DNA of 64,000 bases, taken from assembly GCA_963819695.1 (NCBI GenBank), contig CAWFXD010000001.1:372001-436000 (forward strand), read 5' to 3'. This DNA comes from DASZIT01 sp963819695 (GTDB lineage Bacteria; Actinomycetota; Acidimicrobiia; Acidimicrobiales; RAAP-2). The position numbers were made by a program, and so were the translations under genes. This document shows positions 1 to 8,446 of this stretch, piece by piece; position 1 is the first letter of the stretch; every line of letters begins with the position of its first letter. Below the pieces are notes generated by a model. It ran no database searches, was not told where the DNA came from, and saw only the letters and a program-made list of their open reading frames with translations.

Positions 1-24
1 GTGGACAGCCGGCGCACCACTCGA

Positions 25-2649
25 TTATGGCATCAGTCCTCGACGTCGAGCACCACGTCGACCCGGCACTCGGAGCCCGACGGCGGTGACCAACTCGGCC
101 ACCCCACCGGCATCCTTCAGGTCGTCGACCCCTTGGAGCAGGGCGTCGATCCGCTCGGCGGTGTCGGTCACCGTCAAGACCGCCACTCCGGCCCGCATCG
201 ACTGCTTGGCCGTGGTCTTGGCCCGCCGCACCGTCCCCAACACCTCGGCGATGACGTCCAGCACCAGTGGGTCGGCGCCGGATGCCGGACCCTCCAGCTC
301 GCCCCGGCTCGGCCAGGCCGCCCGGTGCACCGATCCCGTTCTCCACCACGACCAGACCTCTTCGGTGACGAAGGGGAGGAACGGGGCGAACAGCCGCAGT
401 TGGGCCGAGAGGGCCAACGCCAGCGCGGCCCGGGCCGATGCCGGGCCCGCCTGGGCCGGGTCGCGGTAGGCGCGGGTCTTGACCAGTTCGAGGTAGTCAT
501 CGCAGAAGGACCAGAAGAATGCCTCGGTGCGCTCGATGGCCCGGGCGTAGTCGTATCCCTCGAAGGCGGCGGTGGCTTCCGACACCACGCCGGCCAGACC
601 GGCCACCATGGCCCGGTCCAGCGGGACGGTGATGGCCCCGGGCCCGGGAACGTCGATCACCCCGGCGTCGTCGGCCAACCTCCCGAGGGCGAAGCGCGAG
701 GCGTTCAGGACCTTGATGGCCAGCCGGCGACCGACCTTCATCTGGCCCTCGTCCACCGCGGTGTCGGTGCCGGGTCGGCCGTTGGCGGCCCAGTAGCGGA
801 CGGCGTCGGCCCCGTGCTGTTCGAGGAGGGGCAGCGGGGTCACCACGTTGCCCTTGGATTTGGACATCTTCTTGCGGTTGGGATCGAGCACCCACCCGGA
901 GATGGCCGCGTTGCTCCAGGGGAGCGAACCGAACTCGATCTCGGACCGGACCACGGTGGAGAACAGCCAGGTCCGGATGATGTCATGGGCCTGGGGGCGG
1001 AGATCCATCGGGAACACCCGGGCGAACAGGTCGGGATCGTCCTCCCACCGGCCGGCGATCTGGGGGGTCAGCGACGAGGTCGCCCAGGTGTCCATGACGT
1101 CGGGATCGCCCACGAATCCGCCGGGCACGCCGCGCTGCTCCGGGGCATAGCCGGCCGGTACCTCGGTGGAGGGGTCCAGCGGAAGTTGGTCCTCGGTGGC
1201 GGGGATCGGCGCGGCGAAGTCGGCTTCCCCGTCGGCGCCCACCGGGTACCAGACCGGGAAGGGGACCCCGAAGAAGCGCTGCCGGGAGATGTTCCAGTCG
1301 TCGTTGAGCCCCTCCACCCAGCTGCGGAATCGGTGGGCCATGTACGGCGGGTACCAGTTGAGCTCTTCACCCCGCTCGAGCAACTTGTCGCGCAACGGAA
1401 GGGTCCGGACGAACCACTGGCGGGAGGACACGATCTCCAGGGGCCGGTCGCCCCGCTCGTAGAACTTGACCGGGTGGGTGATCGCGGTGGGTTCCCCGAT
1501 CAGGGCGCCGGACTCGGTGAGCTGTTCGACCACCCGGGTCTGGGCCTGCTTGACCGTCTTCCCCACCAGATCGTCGTAGTGGATGGCCGCCTCGACCGGG
1601 TCGGTGGTCTCCCAACCCTCGGTGCCCCAGGTCACCGGGAGCAGCCGCCCGTCCCGCCCGATGATGGTGCGGGTGGGAAGATGCAGCTCGCGCCACCACA
1701 CCACGTCGGTGGTGTCGCCGAAGGTACAGACCATGGCGATCCCCGATCCCTTCTCGGGGTCGGCCAGCTCATGGGCCAGCACCGGGACCCTCGACGCGTA
1801 CAACGGGGTCTGGACAAAGCTGTCGAACAGGGGCAGGTACCGCTCGTCGTCGGGGTGGGCGACCAGGGCCACACAGGCGGCCAGCAGCTCGGGCCGGGTC
1901 GTCTCGATCTCGACTGTCTCCCCGGAGCCGTCGGCCCGGGGGAAGGCGATCCGGTGATAGGCGCCGGGTCGTTCCCGGTCCTCCAGCTCGGCCTGGGACA
2001 CCGCGGTGCGGAAGTCGATGTCCCACAGGGTGGGAGCCGTCCGTTGGTAGACGTGCCCATCCTCCAGCATCCGGAGGAACGACCGCTGGGACGCCCGCTG
2101 GGCGACCTCGCCGACGGTGGCATAGGAGTGGTCCCAGTCCACCGACAGCCCCAAGGTTCGCCAGAGTTGCTCGAACACCTTCTCGTCCTCGGCGGTGAGT
2201 TGCAGGCAGAGGTCGACGAAGTTGGGTCGGGAGACGGCGATGGGGTCCTTGGGCGGTTCGGTCGGCGGCACGAAGTCGGGGTCGTAGGGGAGGCCGGGGT
2301 CGCAGCGGACCCCGAAGTAGTTCTGCACCCTCCGTTCGGTGGGCAGGCCGTTGTCGTCCCACCCCATCGGGTAGAAGACGGCCTTGCCCCGCATCCGCTG
2401 GAACCGGGCCACCGCGTCGGTGTGGGTGTAGGAGAACACGTGGCCGATGTGGAGCTCCCCCGACACCGTGGGGGGAGGGGTGTCGATGGAGTACACCGCC
2501 TCCCGGGGAGCGGAGCGGTCGAAGGCGTAGGTCCCCGACTGTTGCCAACGGGCGGACCAGGTGGCCTCGAGCCCTTCCAGTCCCGGCTTCTCGGGGATTC
2601 CCGTGGGCCGGCGGTCGGCGGGCGCCGCGCCTGTCGCGTCAGCAGTCAT
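25..2649 (-). CDS. valS: Valine--tRNA ligase
   Basis: Cytoplasmic class I aminoacyl-tRNA synthetase that charges tRNA-Val. The 874-residue product shows HIGH at residues 67-70 (SGELHIGH) and KMSKS near residue 594 (KKMSKSKGN), with the editing (CP1) domain between and an anticodon-binding region after. Length suits actinobacterial ValS. The frame is open upstream to 3009, but the family alignment starts near ATG 2649, which lies 9 nt after a TACGGT -10 box, so I take ATG 2649 as a probably leaderless start. It diverges from cysS with 21 bp between the two start codons. Identity is secure. Confidence 0.96.
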   Translation of the reverse strand: MTADATGAAPADRRPTGIPEKPGLEGLEATWSARWQQSGTYAFDRSAPREAVYSIDTPPPTVSGELHIGHVFSYTHTDAVARFQRMRGKAVFYPMGWDDNGLPTERRVQNYFGVRCDPGLPYDPDFVPPTEPPKDPIAVSRPNFVDLCLQLTAEDEKVFEQLWRTLGLSVDWDHSYATVGEVAQRASQRSFLRMLEDGHVYQRTAPTLWDIDFRTAVSQAELEDRERPGAYHRIAFPRADGSGETVEIETTRPELLAACVALVAHPDDERYLPLFDSFVQTPLYASRVPVLAHELADPEKGSGIAMVCTFGDTTDVVWWRELHLPTRTIIGRDGRLLPVTWGTEGWETTDPVEAAIHYDDLVGKTVKQAQTRVVEQLTESGALIGEPTAITHPVKFYERGDRPLEIVSSRQWFVRTLPLRDKLLERGEELNWYPPYMAHRFRSWVEGLNDDWNISRQRFFGVPFPVWYPVGADGEADFAAPIPATEDQLPLDPSTEVPAGYAPEQRGVPGGFVGDPDVMDTWATSSLTPQIAGRWEDDPDLFARVFPMDLRPQAHDIIRTWLFSTVVRSEIEFGSLPWSNAAISGWVLDPNRKKMSKSKGNVVTPLPLLEQHGADAVRYWAANGRPGTDTAVDEGQMKVGRRLAIKVLNASRFALGRLADDAGVIDVPGPGAITVPLDRAMVAGLAGVVSEATAAFEGYDYARAIERTEAFFWSFCDDYLELVKTRAYRDPAQAGPASARAALALALSAQLRLFAPFLPFVTEEVWSWWRTGSVHRAAWPSRGELEGPASGADPLVLDVIAEVLGTVRRAKTTAKQSMRAGVAVLTVTDTAERIDALLQGVDDLKDAGGVAELVTAVGLRVPGRRGARRRGLMP

Positions 2650-2657
2650 GATCGGGT

Positions 2658-2664
2658 TACCGTA
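2658..2664. promoter_or_regulatory. Shared -10 element for divergent valS and cysS
   Basis: TACCGTA reads TACCGT on the plus strand (7 nt before the cysS GTG) and TACGGT on the minus strand (9 nt before the valS ATG). Both fit TANNNT -10 boxes of leaderless genes. The role is inferred from sequence symmetry and spacing. Confidence 0.6.
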
Positions 2665-2670
2665 CCTTGC

Positions 2671-4062
2671 GTGCTCCGCCTCCATGACACGGCCACGGGC
2701 GAAGTGACCGAACTCCGCCACCGGAACCCGGGCGAGGTATCGATGTACGTCTGCGGACTCACCGTCTATGACGCACCTCACATCGGTCACGGCCGGTTGG
2801 CCCTGGTCTTCGACGTGCTCCGCCGCTACCTGCTGTTCACTGGACTGGCGGTCACCTTCGTGTCGAACATCACCGACATCGACGACCAGATCATCGAGCG
2901 GGCCGCTGAACGGGGGGTGACCGAGGCCGAGCTGGCCGATCAATTCGAGACCGTCTGGTGGGCGGGCACCGATGCGTTGGGCATCCTCCGCCCCGATGCG
3001 ACGCCCCACGCCACCGCCTATGTCGCCGACATGGTCGAGTTGATCGCCGAGTTGATGGACCGGGGGGTGGCCTACCAGGCCGCCGACGGCGTCTACCTGT
3101 CGGTGATGGACGTCCCCGGTTACGGACTGCTGGCCCGCCAGCCGCTCGACTCCCTGCGGGCCGGCGCCCGGGTGGAGTCGGCCGCGGACAAGCGGTCCCC
3201 CCTCGACTTCGTGCTGTGGAAGAAGGCCAAGCCCGGCGAGCCGACCTGGGAATCACCCTGGGGCCCCGGGCGGCCGGGCTGGCACACCGAGTGCGTGGTG
3301 ATGTCCCTCGATCTGCTGGGCGAGGGCTTCGACCTCCACGGCGGAGGCATCGATCTGGCCTTCCCCCATCACGAGAACGAGCGGGCCCAGGCCGTTGCCC
3401 TGGGCCGGGAGTTCGCCCATCACTGGGTGCACAACGGCTTCGTCACCCTCGAGGGGGAGAAGATGTCCAAGTCGCTCGGGAACTTCACGTCGCTCGACGA
3501 CCTGCTGTCCCGGAGCGATCCCCGCGCCTATCGATTGTTGGTCCTCCGGTCCCACTACCGGTCACCCATCGAGGTCACCCCGGACACCGTGACCGATGCC
3601 GAGTCGGGCTTGGCCCGGCTCGACGAGGTGGCCCGGCGGTTCGGGCTGCCCGATCTGCTCGCCGCTGGTCCGGTGGTCGAAGGGGACGGACCGGGTTCGT
3701 TCGACCCCGGGGCGGTGGCCCGATTCCGGGAGCGGATGGACAACGACCTGGACACCCCGGGCGCGGTGGCCGGCATCTTCGAGCTGGTTCGCCAGGCCAA
3801 CGCCGCTGCCGATGCCGGCGATGACGCGTCGGCCGGCCTTGCCGCCCGGACGGTGGGGCTGCTCGCCGCGGCCTTGGGATTGGCCGTCGGCGGCGGGGAG
3901 GACGACCAGGTCGACCCGGCCAGTGCCGAGCTGGTCCGGCGCCGCGACGAGGCCCGCGGGCAACGGGACTGGGCCTTGGCCGACCAGTTGCGCGACGAGC
4001 TGACGGTGGCGGGGTGGGTGGTCGAGGACAGCGCCGAAGGCACCCGAATTCGGCGCCCCTGA
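2671..4062 (+). CDS. cysS: Cysteine--tRNA ligase
   Basis: Class I synthetase that charges tRNA-Cys. The 463-residue product has zinc ligand C28 in the YVCGLTVYD motif, HIGH at 37-40, the WHTEC and HHENE motifs that complete the zinc site, and KMSKS at 264-268. The KMSKS loop and full C-terminal domain favour CysS over the mycothiol ligase MshC. GTG 2671 is chosen because the family alignment begins there and TACCGT lies 7 nt upstream; the open frame continues to the left window edge but that part is antisense to valS. Confidence 0.95.
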   Translation: MLRLHDTATGEVTELRHRNPGEVSMYVCGLTVYDAPHIGHGRLALVFDVLRRYLLFTGLAVTFVSNITDIDDQIIERAAERGVTEAELADQFETVWWAGTDALGILRPDATPHATAYVADMVELIAELMDRGVAYQAADGVYLSVMDVPGYGLLARQPLDSLRAGARVESAADKRSPLDFVLWKKAKPGEPTWESPWGPGRPGWHTECVVMSLDLLGEGFDLHGGGIDLAFPHHENERAQAVALGREFAHHWVHNGFVTLEGEKMSKSLGNFTSLDDLLSRSDPRAYRLLVLRSHYRSPIEVTPDTVTDAESGLARLDEVARRFGLPDLLAAGPVVEGDGPGSFDPGAVARFRERMDNDLDTPGAVAGIFELVRQANAAADAGDDASAGLAARTVGLLAAALGLAVGGGEDDQVDPASAELVRRRDEARGQRDWALADQLRDELTVAGWVVEDSAEGTRIRRP

Positions 4063-4134
4063 CCGCCCGAAGTGATCGGTTTAGCCCGCTCTGACCAGGG
4101 TAAATCAGAATGATGGCGATTGACGCCCGTTTTG

Positions 4135-4150
4135 GTTACCATGGAGTAAC
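4135..4150. promoter_or_regulatory. Inverted repeat upstream of acyl-CoA dehydrogenase
   Basis: GTTACCATGGAGTAAC has 5-bp arms GTTAC/GTAAC around CATGGA. It lies about 150 bp before the dehydrogenase start, close to a TTGACG (-35-like) at 4120. Fatty-acid genes are often controlled by TetR- or GntR-type repressors with such palindromes; operator function is inferred. The rest of the 236-bp gap holds nothing else I recognise. Confidence 0.35.
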
Positions 4151-4298
4151 AACGAAGTGGCCAGACCGGATGCAGGCCGGTAGGGGGCTGGCGTCCATCG
4201 CCGCCGCCTCCACGTTCGCCATCCCCGCCACCTCGTCGCCAACGACAACCACCTAGTACAGGATCGCCAGGCCAACAGGCCGGAACGGAGCAGGAGAG

Positions 4299-5513
4299 AT
4301 GCCCGATTTCTCGATGGAACTCAACGAGGACCAACTTCAGATTCAGAAGTGGGTCCATGACTTCGCCGAAACGGTCGTGCGGCCGGCCGGCCACGAATGG
4401 GACGAGCGCGAAGAGACGCCCTGGCCGATCATCGAAGAGGCCGCCAAGATCGGGCTGTATTCGTTCGATTTCATCGCCCAGGCCTTCGCCGACCCGACCG
4501 GCCTGCTGCTCCCGATCGCCAACGAGGAGATGGCGTGGGGCGATGCCGGGATCGCCCTGGCCGTCTTCGGGAGCACCCTGGGTCTGGCCGGCATCGCCTC
4601 CAACGGCACCCCCGAACAGTTGATGGAGTGGGGCCCGCAGTGTTTCGGTACCCCCGACAAGATTCAAACCGCGGCGTTCGCGGTGTCCGAGCCTGACGCC
4701 GGTTCCGACGTGTCGTCGCTGCGTACCCGGGCGGTCTACGACGAGGCCAAGGATGAATGGGTCATCAACGGCACCAAGACCTGGATCACCAATGGCGGGA
4801 TCGCCGACATCCATGTGGTGGTGGCGTCGGTCGACCCGGAGTTGGGTTCGAGGGGACAGGCCAGTTTCATCGTCCCCCCGAAGACCCCGGGGCTCTCCCA
4901 GGGCCAGAAGTTCTCGAAGATGGGCATCCGGGCATCGCACACCGCCGAGGTCATCCTCGATGACGTGCGGGTTCCCGGGCACTGTCTCCTGGGTGGGAAG
5001 ACGAAACTCGACGAGAAGTTGGCCCGGGCCAAGGAAGGGAAGCGGTCAACCAGTCAAGCGGCCATGAAGACCTTCGAGGCCTCCCGCCCGACGGTTGGCT
5101 CCCAGGCTCTCGGCATCGCCCGGGCCGCCTACGAGTACTCCCTCGACTACGCCAAGGAGCGCAAGGCGTTCGGCCGGGCCATCATCGAGAACCAGGGCAT
5201 CGCCTTCAAGCTGGCAGACATGAAGACCCGGATCGACGCGTCGAGGCTGTTGGTGTGGCGGGCGGCGTGGATGGGCAGCACCGGCAAGGAGTTCACCGCC
5301 GGTGAAGGCTCCATGTCCAAGCTGTTTGCCGGGGAGACCGCGGTCCACGTCACCGAGGAGGCCATCCAGATCATGGGCGGCTACGGCTACATCCGTGAGC
5401 ACCCGGTGGAGCGCTGGCACCGTGACTCGAAGATCTACACGATCTTCGAGGGAACCTCGGAGATCCAGCGGCTGATCATCGCCCGGGCCATCTCCGGCGT
5501 CCACATCAACTGA
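4299..5513 (+). CDS. Acyl-CoA dehydrogenase
   Basis: FAD flavoenzyme that introduces the alpha-beta double bond into acyl-CoA and passes electrons to ETF (etfBA is encoded at 39.9 kb). The 404-residue protein has N-terminal helical, middle beta (AFAVSEPDAGSD, WITNGG) and C-terminal helical domains, with catalytic Glu about residue 384 in YTIFEGTSEIQR. The arrangement and GYGYIREHPVERWHRDSK motif are typical of the main ACAD family, possibly glutaryl-CoA dehydrogenase-like; the chain-length class cannot be set from sequence alone. Start ATG has an AGGAGAG ribosome site. A 17-bp tandem duplication spans its stop codon. Confidence 0.93.
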   Translation: MPDFSMELNEDQLQIQKWVHDFAETVVRPAGHEWDEREETPWPIIEEAAKIGLYSFDFIAQAFADPTGLLLPIANEEMAWGDAGIALAVFGSTLGLAGIASNGTPEQLMEWGPQCFGTPDKIQTAAFAVSEPDAGSDVSSLRTRAVYDEAKDEWVINGTKTWITNGGIADIHVVVASVDPELGSRGQASFIVPPKTPGLSQGQKFSKMGIRASHTAEVILDDVRVPGHCLLGGKTKLDEKLARAKEGKRSTSQAAMKTFEASRPTVGSQALGIARAAYEYSLDYAKERKAFGRAIIENQGIAFKLADMKTRIDASRLLVWRAAWMGSTGKEFTAGEGSMSKLFAGETAVHVTEEAIQIMGGYGYIREHPVERWHRDSKIYTIFEGTSEIQRLIIARAISGVHIN

Positions 5514-5537
5514 AGCTCGCCATCAACTAAAGCTCGC
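5504..5537. repeat. 17-bp tandem duplication across a stop codon
   Basis: CATCAACTGAAGCTCGC is followed directly by CATCAACTAAAGCTCGC (16 of 17 identical). The first copy carries the TGA of the acyl-CoA dehydrogenase, the second a TAA in place of TGA. Confidence 0.8.
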
Positions 5538-5693
5538 TCGGCTGAAGTACCCGTCGCCGGTGGCCGCGGAGACCGGGCCTGACCTCCCGGGTCGCTCCGG
5601 GTCGCGGCCGTCACGGATCGTCGGCGTGGCGGAGACCGAATTCCCAGATCGACCTGGTGGCGTCGATCTCCGGGCGTGCTGAGGGGTTCTGCC

Positions 5694-5715
5694 CCGGGCG
5701 GTGGATGGCGCCCGG
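5694..5715. other. Perfect 7-bp hairpin before phosphatase gene
   Basis: CCGGGCG and CGCCCGG pair around an 8-nt loop, ending at the base before the TAGCCT -10 box of the next gene. There is no T tract. It could be a terminator of leftward or rightward transcription or a protein site. The 214-bp gap it sits in also holds a 7-bp GATCGAC/GTCGATC inverted repeat at 5647-5668. Confidence 0.35.
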
Positions 5716-5721
5716 TAGCCT
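5716..5721 (+). promoter_or_regulatory. -10 box TAGCCT, leaderless start
   Basis: TAGCCT followed by 6 nt and then GTG 5728; no Shine-Dalgarno is present. Confidence 0.55.
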
Positions 5722-5727
5722 GAATCC

Positions 5728-6276
5728 GTGCCGACCCAGTCGAATCGTGGCGTTCCCGGAGAGGACCCGGGGCTGCGCCTCCCGGAGATCCTGACGCTGT
5801 GCACCGGGAACGCCGCCCGCTCGGTGATGGCCGGCGCCATGCTGCGGGCGGCCCCGGTGCACATCGTGACCGCCGGGACCCACGTGGTCGAGGGCCAGCC
5901 CATGAGCCGTCGCACCCGGGACGCGCTGGCTTCGGTGGAGATGGTCGCCGATGGTCACCGCAGCCACCAGCTGACCGATGACGATGTGGACGGTGCCGAT
6001 CTGATCATCGCCATGGCCGGTGAGCACGTGAACTTCATCCGCCGCCGGCACCCGGAGGCCGCGGCCAGAACCGCGTCGATCAAGCGCCTGTGCCGGGACC
6101 TGTCGGACGGGCCCGAGCCGCTGACCGAACGGGCGGCCCGACTGCTCCTGGCCGAGGTGGTGATCGACGGGTGGGAAGACGTCGAGGATCCGGCCGGCGG
6201 GGATGACGAGACGTACGTTGCCTGCGCCCGGGAGCTGGCCGGGTTGTGCCTGGCGCTGCTGCCCCGACTGCGTTGA
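5728..6276 (+). CDS. Low-molecular-weight protein-tyrosine phosphatase family protein
   Basis: Cytoplasmic phosphatase of the LMW-PTP/arsenate reductase fold. The P-loop CTGNAARS (C25 nucleophile, R31) fits CX5R(S/T), and a DP dipeptide near residue 157 supplies the expected general acid. The 182-residue length is a little longer than typical LMW-PTP. The GTG start is supported by a TAGCCT box 6 nt upstream. The substrate could be phosphotyrosine or arsenate; no arsenic genes are adjacent, so a phosphatase role is more likely. Confidence 0.8.
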   Translation: MPTQSNRGVPGEDPGLRLPEILTLCTGNAARSVMAGAMLRAAPVHIVTAGTHVVEGQPMSRRTRDALASVEMVADGHRSHQLTDDDVDGADLIIAMAGEHVNFIRRRHPEAAARTASIKRLCRDLSDGPEPLTERAARLLLAEVVIDGWEDVEDPAGGDDETYVACARELAGLCLALLPRLR

Positions 6277-6298
6277 TCCGACTGGAGTCGCCGGGGTG

Positions 6299-6814
6299 TC
6301 AGTGGGCCGAGCGGGCCAGCTCGGGATGGCGCAGGGAGATGTCGGCGCAAGCTTCGCAGATGTCTTCGGGGATGGCCCCGACCTTCATCAGGATGCCGAA
6401 CACCTTGCAACCGAGGCAGAGGCCGAGCGCCGACTCGAGGAAGGCGGCCACCGCCAACAGTCCGAGGACCACCCAGGTGGCGGTGGACAGGCCGAAGCCG
6501 AACCAGAGGATCAGGGCGGTGGAGGAGAAGGCCACCCCCATGGCCTGGGCGAACCGCTTGGGCGGGCCGGCCACCAGACGGGGCCCGTTGGGCAGGCGAG
6601 GGGCGATGACCCGGGTGGCGAGCTGTCCGAGGGGGCTGAGGGTCGGACCGCTGAGCACCCGGGCCCAGAACCCGTAGGCCAGCGGGACCAACAGCCAGGG
6701 CTGCTGGAAGACGATGGCCAGCACCGACATGACCACCACGCCGGCCGCCACCGTCCGGGCCGCGTACTCGTTGACCGGATTCGGGAAGCTGAACACTGAT
6801 CGGATGGTGGGCAA
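6299..6814 (-). CDS. DUF4395 domain membrane protein
   Basis: Function unknown. The 171-residue product carries FPNPVNEYAARTVA near the start, several hydrophobic segments consistent with four or so membrane helices, and a CLGCKVFG motif near the C terminus, all typical of DUF4395. A TTG start at 6814 is chosen because GAGGAGAG lies just upstream, although the frame is open to an ATG at 6862. The cysteine pair in the last third suggests redox or metal chemistry, as seen in other members, but that is inference. Confidence 0.7.
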   Translation of the reverse strand: MPTIRSVFSFPNPVNEYAARTVAAGVVVMSVLAIVFQQPWLLVPLAYGFWARVLSGPTLSPLGQLATRVIAPRLPNGPRLVAGPPKRFAQAMGVAFSSTALILWFGFGLSTATWVVLGLLAVAAFLESALGLCLGCKVFGILMKVGAIPEDICEACADISLRHPELARSAH

Positions 6815-6919
6815 CTGACTCTCCTCGGGCCCCGGTGACGGCGGGATCGCACCGCCCCACACTCGGACCCACCTAGTTTACCGGCTTGGTCGGCATTTCG
6901 TTCCCCCGCCGACATCCGA

Positions 6920-7702
6920 TCAGGCGGCCAGGGACACCGCGCCACTCATCAAATCGAGGCCCTGGAGACCGGGAAGCCGGTCGACCCGTCGGTCGATCCG
7001 GTCCGCCATCACCTTGCCCTCGTTACCCCCGAACAGATAGGTGCTGAGGAACTCGACCTCCTCGTCCGGCATCACCCCGCTGCCGACCGGCGCCCAGAAC
7101 CGGCGGAGCGCCCAGCGGGTGAGGCGCTGGGCCGCCCGGCTGTCGGCCAGCCGGTTCCGGGCCTGGGAGACGTAGAAGTCGATATGGCGACCCTCTTGCT
7201 TCATGATCCGGCGGAGGAGGTCGGAGAGGACGGGATGGTCGGCCAGCTTGGCCAGGCGGGCGTATCCGGCCTGGGTGGTCCACTCGTTGATCGCCCCCCA
7301 GGTCATATGCACGGCGGTGAGGTGCGGGGTGATCGCGGATGCCAGTTGAAAGGTGAGCGGACGCCAGGCGTCCCGTTTCGGGAGGCGCTGGCGGAGGGCG
7401 GCGATGCGACCGGTCCCGGACGGCTCCCCGTGGGCGGCCAGCACGTTGGCGATCGCCTCGCCGTGCCAGTACTCCTCGTAGTTCCAAAAGGTCAGGAATG
7501 AGGTCACCTCCGGATCGCGATGGGCCCGGGTGACCAGAACGTCCCGCAGGTAGCAGACGGTGTGGTTCTCGATGTCGTGCATGTAGCGCAGGCAGCGCAA
7601 GGCATCCGGGTCCAGGGGACGGTCCCGGAAGGCGCCGAAGTCGATGCCGGTCACCTCGAGCTTTCCCGAGATGTCGCGATAGGAGTCGATGTCGAAGCTC
7701 AT
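6920..7702 (-). CDS. Ferritin-like diiron protein (acyl-ACP desaturase-like)
   Basis: Predicted four-helix diiron carboxylate protein of 260 residues. Candidate iron ligands are E45, E77 with H80 (EEYWH), E140 and E170 with H173 (EGRH), matching the E / ExxH / E / ExxH pattern of this superfamily. ATG 7702 (MSFDIDSYRD) is chosen because residues upstream in the frame look non-coding. Related actinobacterial proteins are annotated as acyl-ACP desaturase-like or as uncharacterised diiron proteins; an oxidase or desaturase role is plausible but the substrate is unknown. It stands alone on this strand. Confidence 0.65.
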   Translation of the reverse strand: MSFDIDSYRDISGKLEVTGIDFGAFRDRPLDPDALRCLRYMHDIENHTVCYLRDVLVTRAHRDPEVTSFLTFWNYEEYWHGEAIANVLAAHGEPSGTGRIAALRQRLPKRDAWRPLTFQLASAITPHLTAVHMTWGAINEWTTQAGYARLAKLADHPVLSDLLRRIMKQEGRHIDFYVSQARNRLADSRAAQRLTRWALRRFWAPVGSGVMPDEEVEFLSTYLFGGNEGKVMADRIDRRVDRLPGLQGLDLMSGAVSLAA

Positions 7703-7799
7703 GGTCGGTATTCGACGCCGAAGCGATCGCGGATGATCGGACTGGGCGGTTCGGGCCCGGCCGCCAGCCATTCGCTCAAAGGCGGCGCGGAATGATCAC

Positions 7800-7805
7800 T
7801 AGGTT
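7800..7805 (+). promoter_or_regulatory. -10 box TAGGTT before ECF sigma gene
   Basis: TAGGTT with 8 nt to the sigma factor ATG at 7814; no Shine-Dalgarno. Confidence 0.45.
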
Positions 7806-7813
7806 GGACGGCC

Positions 7814-8446
7814 ATGGAACGCCTGTCATCCAACCGGGGTGTCGGCGACGAAGAACTAGCCGGGATGATCGACCCGGAACTGGCGAGCGACGCCAATTTG
7901 GTGGTGGCGGTGGCCCGTTGTCATCAGCCGGCGCTGGCCGAGGTCTACCGGCGCCACGGAGGCGCGGTCCACGCCCTCTCCCGGCGGATACTCCGGAACG
8001 ACCCTCCCGCCGAGGAGATCACCCAGGAAGTCTTCCTCGATCTGTGGCAGAACCCGGAGAAGTTCGATCCCCAGCGCGGGACCCTGCGCTCGTTCCTGTT
8101 GGCTCGGACCCATGGGAAGGCAATTGACTTCATCCGCGCGGAGACCGCCCGCCGGCGCCGGGAGGACCGGACCACCCGGGAGACGGCCACCGCCGGGTAC
8201 GACGTCGAACACCAGGTGTGGGACATGGCGGTGGCCGAGCAGGTGCAAGCCGCGGTCACCGCCCTGCCCGACGAGCTGCGTCAACCGATTCTGCTGGCCT
8301 ACTTCGGCGGTCACACCTACCAGGAGGTGGCCAAGATGTTGCGGGCGCCGGAGGGCACCGTGAAGAGCCGGATCCGGGTGGGTCTCGGGCGGCTCCGGGT
8401 GAACCTGGCCGCCCGGGGCGTCGAACCGGCGGGGGCCGAGCGATGA
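7814..8446 (+). CDS. RNA polymerase sigma factor, ECF family (SigK-like)
   Basis: Alternative sigma factor of 210 residues. Region 2 is visible from VYRRHGGAVHALSRRIL through ITQEVFLDLW and FLLARTHGKAIDFIR; region 4 includes LPDELRQPILLAYFGGHTY and the helix-turn-helix GTVKSRIRVGLGRLR. Its stop overlaps the start of the anti-sigma gene by 4 nt (ATGA), so the two are translationally coupled. Regulon unknown. The start is supported by a TAGGTT box 8 nt upstream. Confidence 0.9.
   Translation: MERLSSNRGVGDEELAGMIDPELASDANLVVAVARCHQPALAEVYRRHGGAVHALSRRILRNDPPAEEITQEVFLDLWQNPEKFDPQRGTLRSFLLARTHGKAIDFIRAETARRRREDRTTRETATAGYDVEHQVWDMAVAEQVQAAVTALPDELRQPILLAYFGGHTYQEVAKMLRAPEGTVKSRIRVGLGRLRVNLAARGVEPAGAER

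Noticed and set aside
1..2670. Long open plus-strand frame ahead of cysS
   Set aside because: It is antisense to valS, whose motifs are clear; GTG 2671 begins the conserved CysS part.
2671..4062. MshC (mycothiol ligase) instead of CysS
   Set aside because: The PHIGH, WHTEC and KMSKS context and full C-terminal domain fit CysS.
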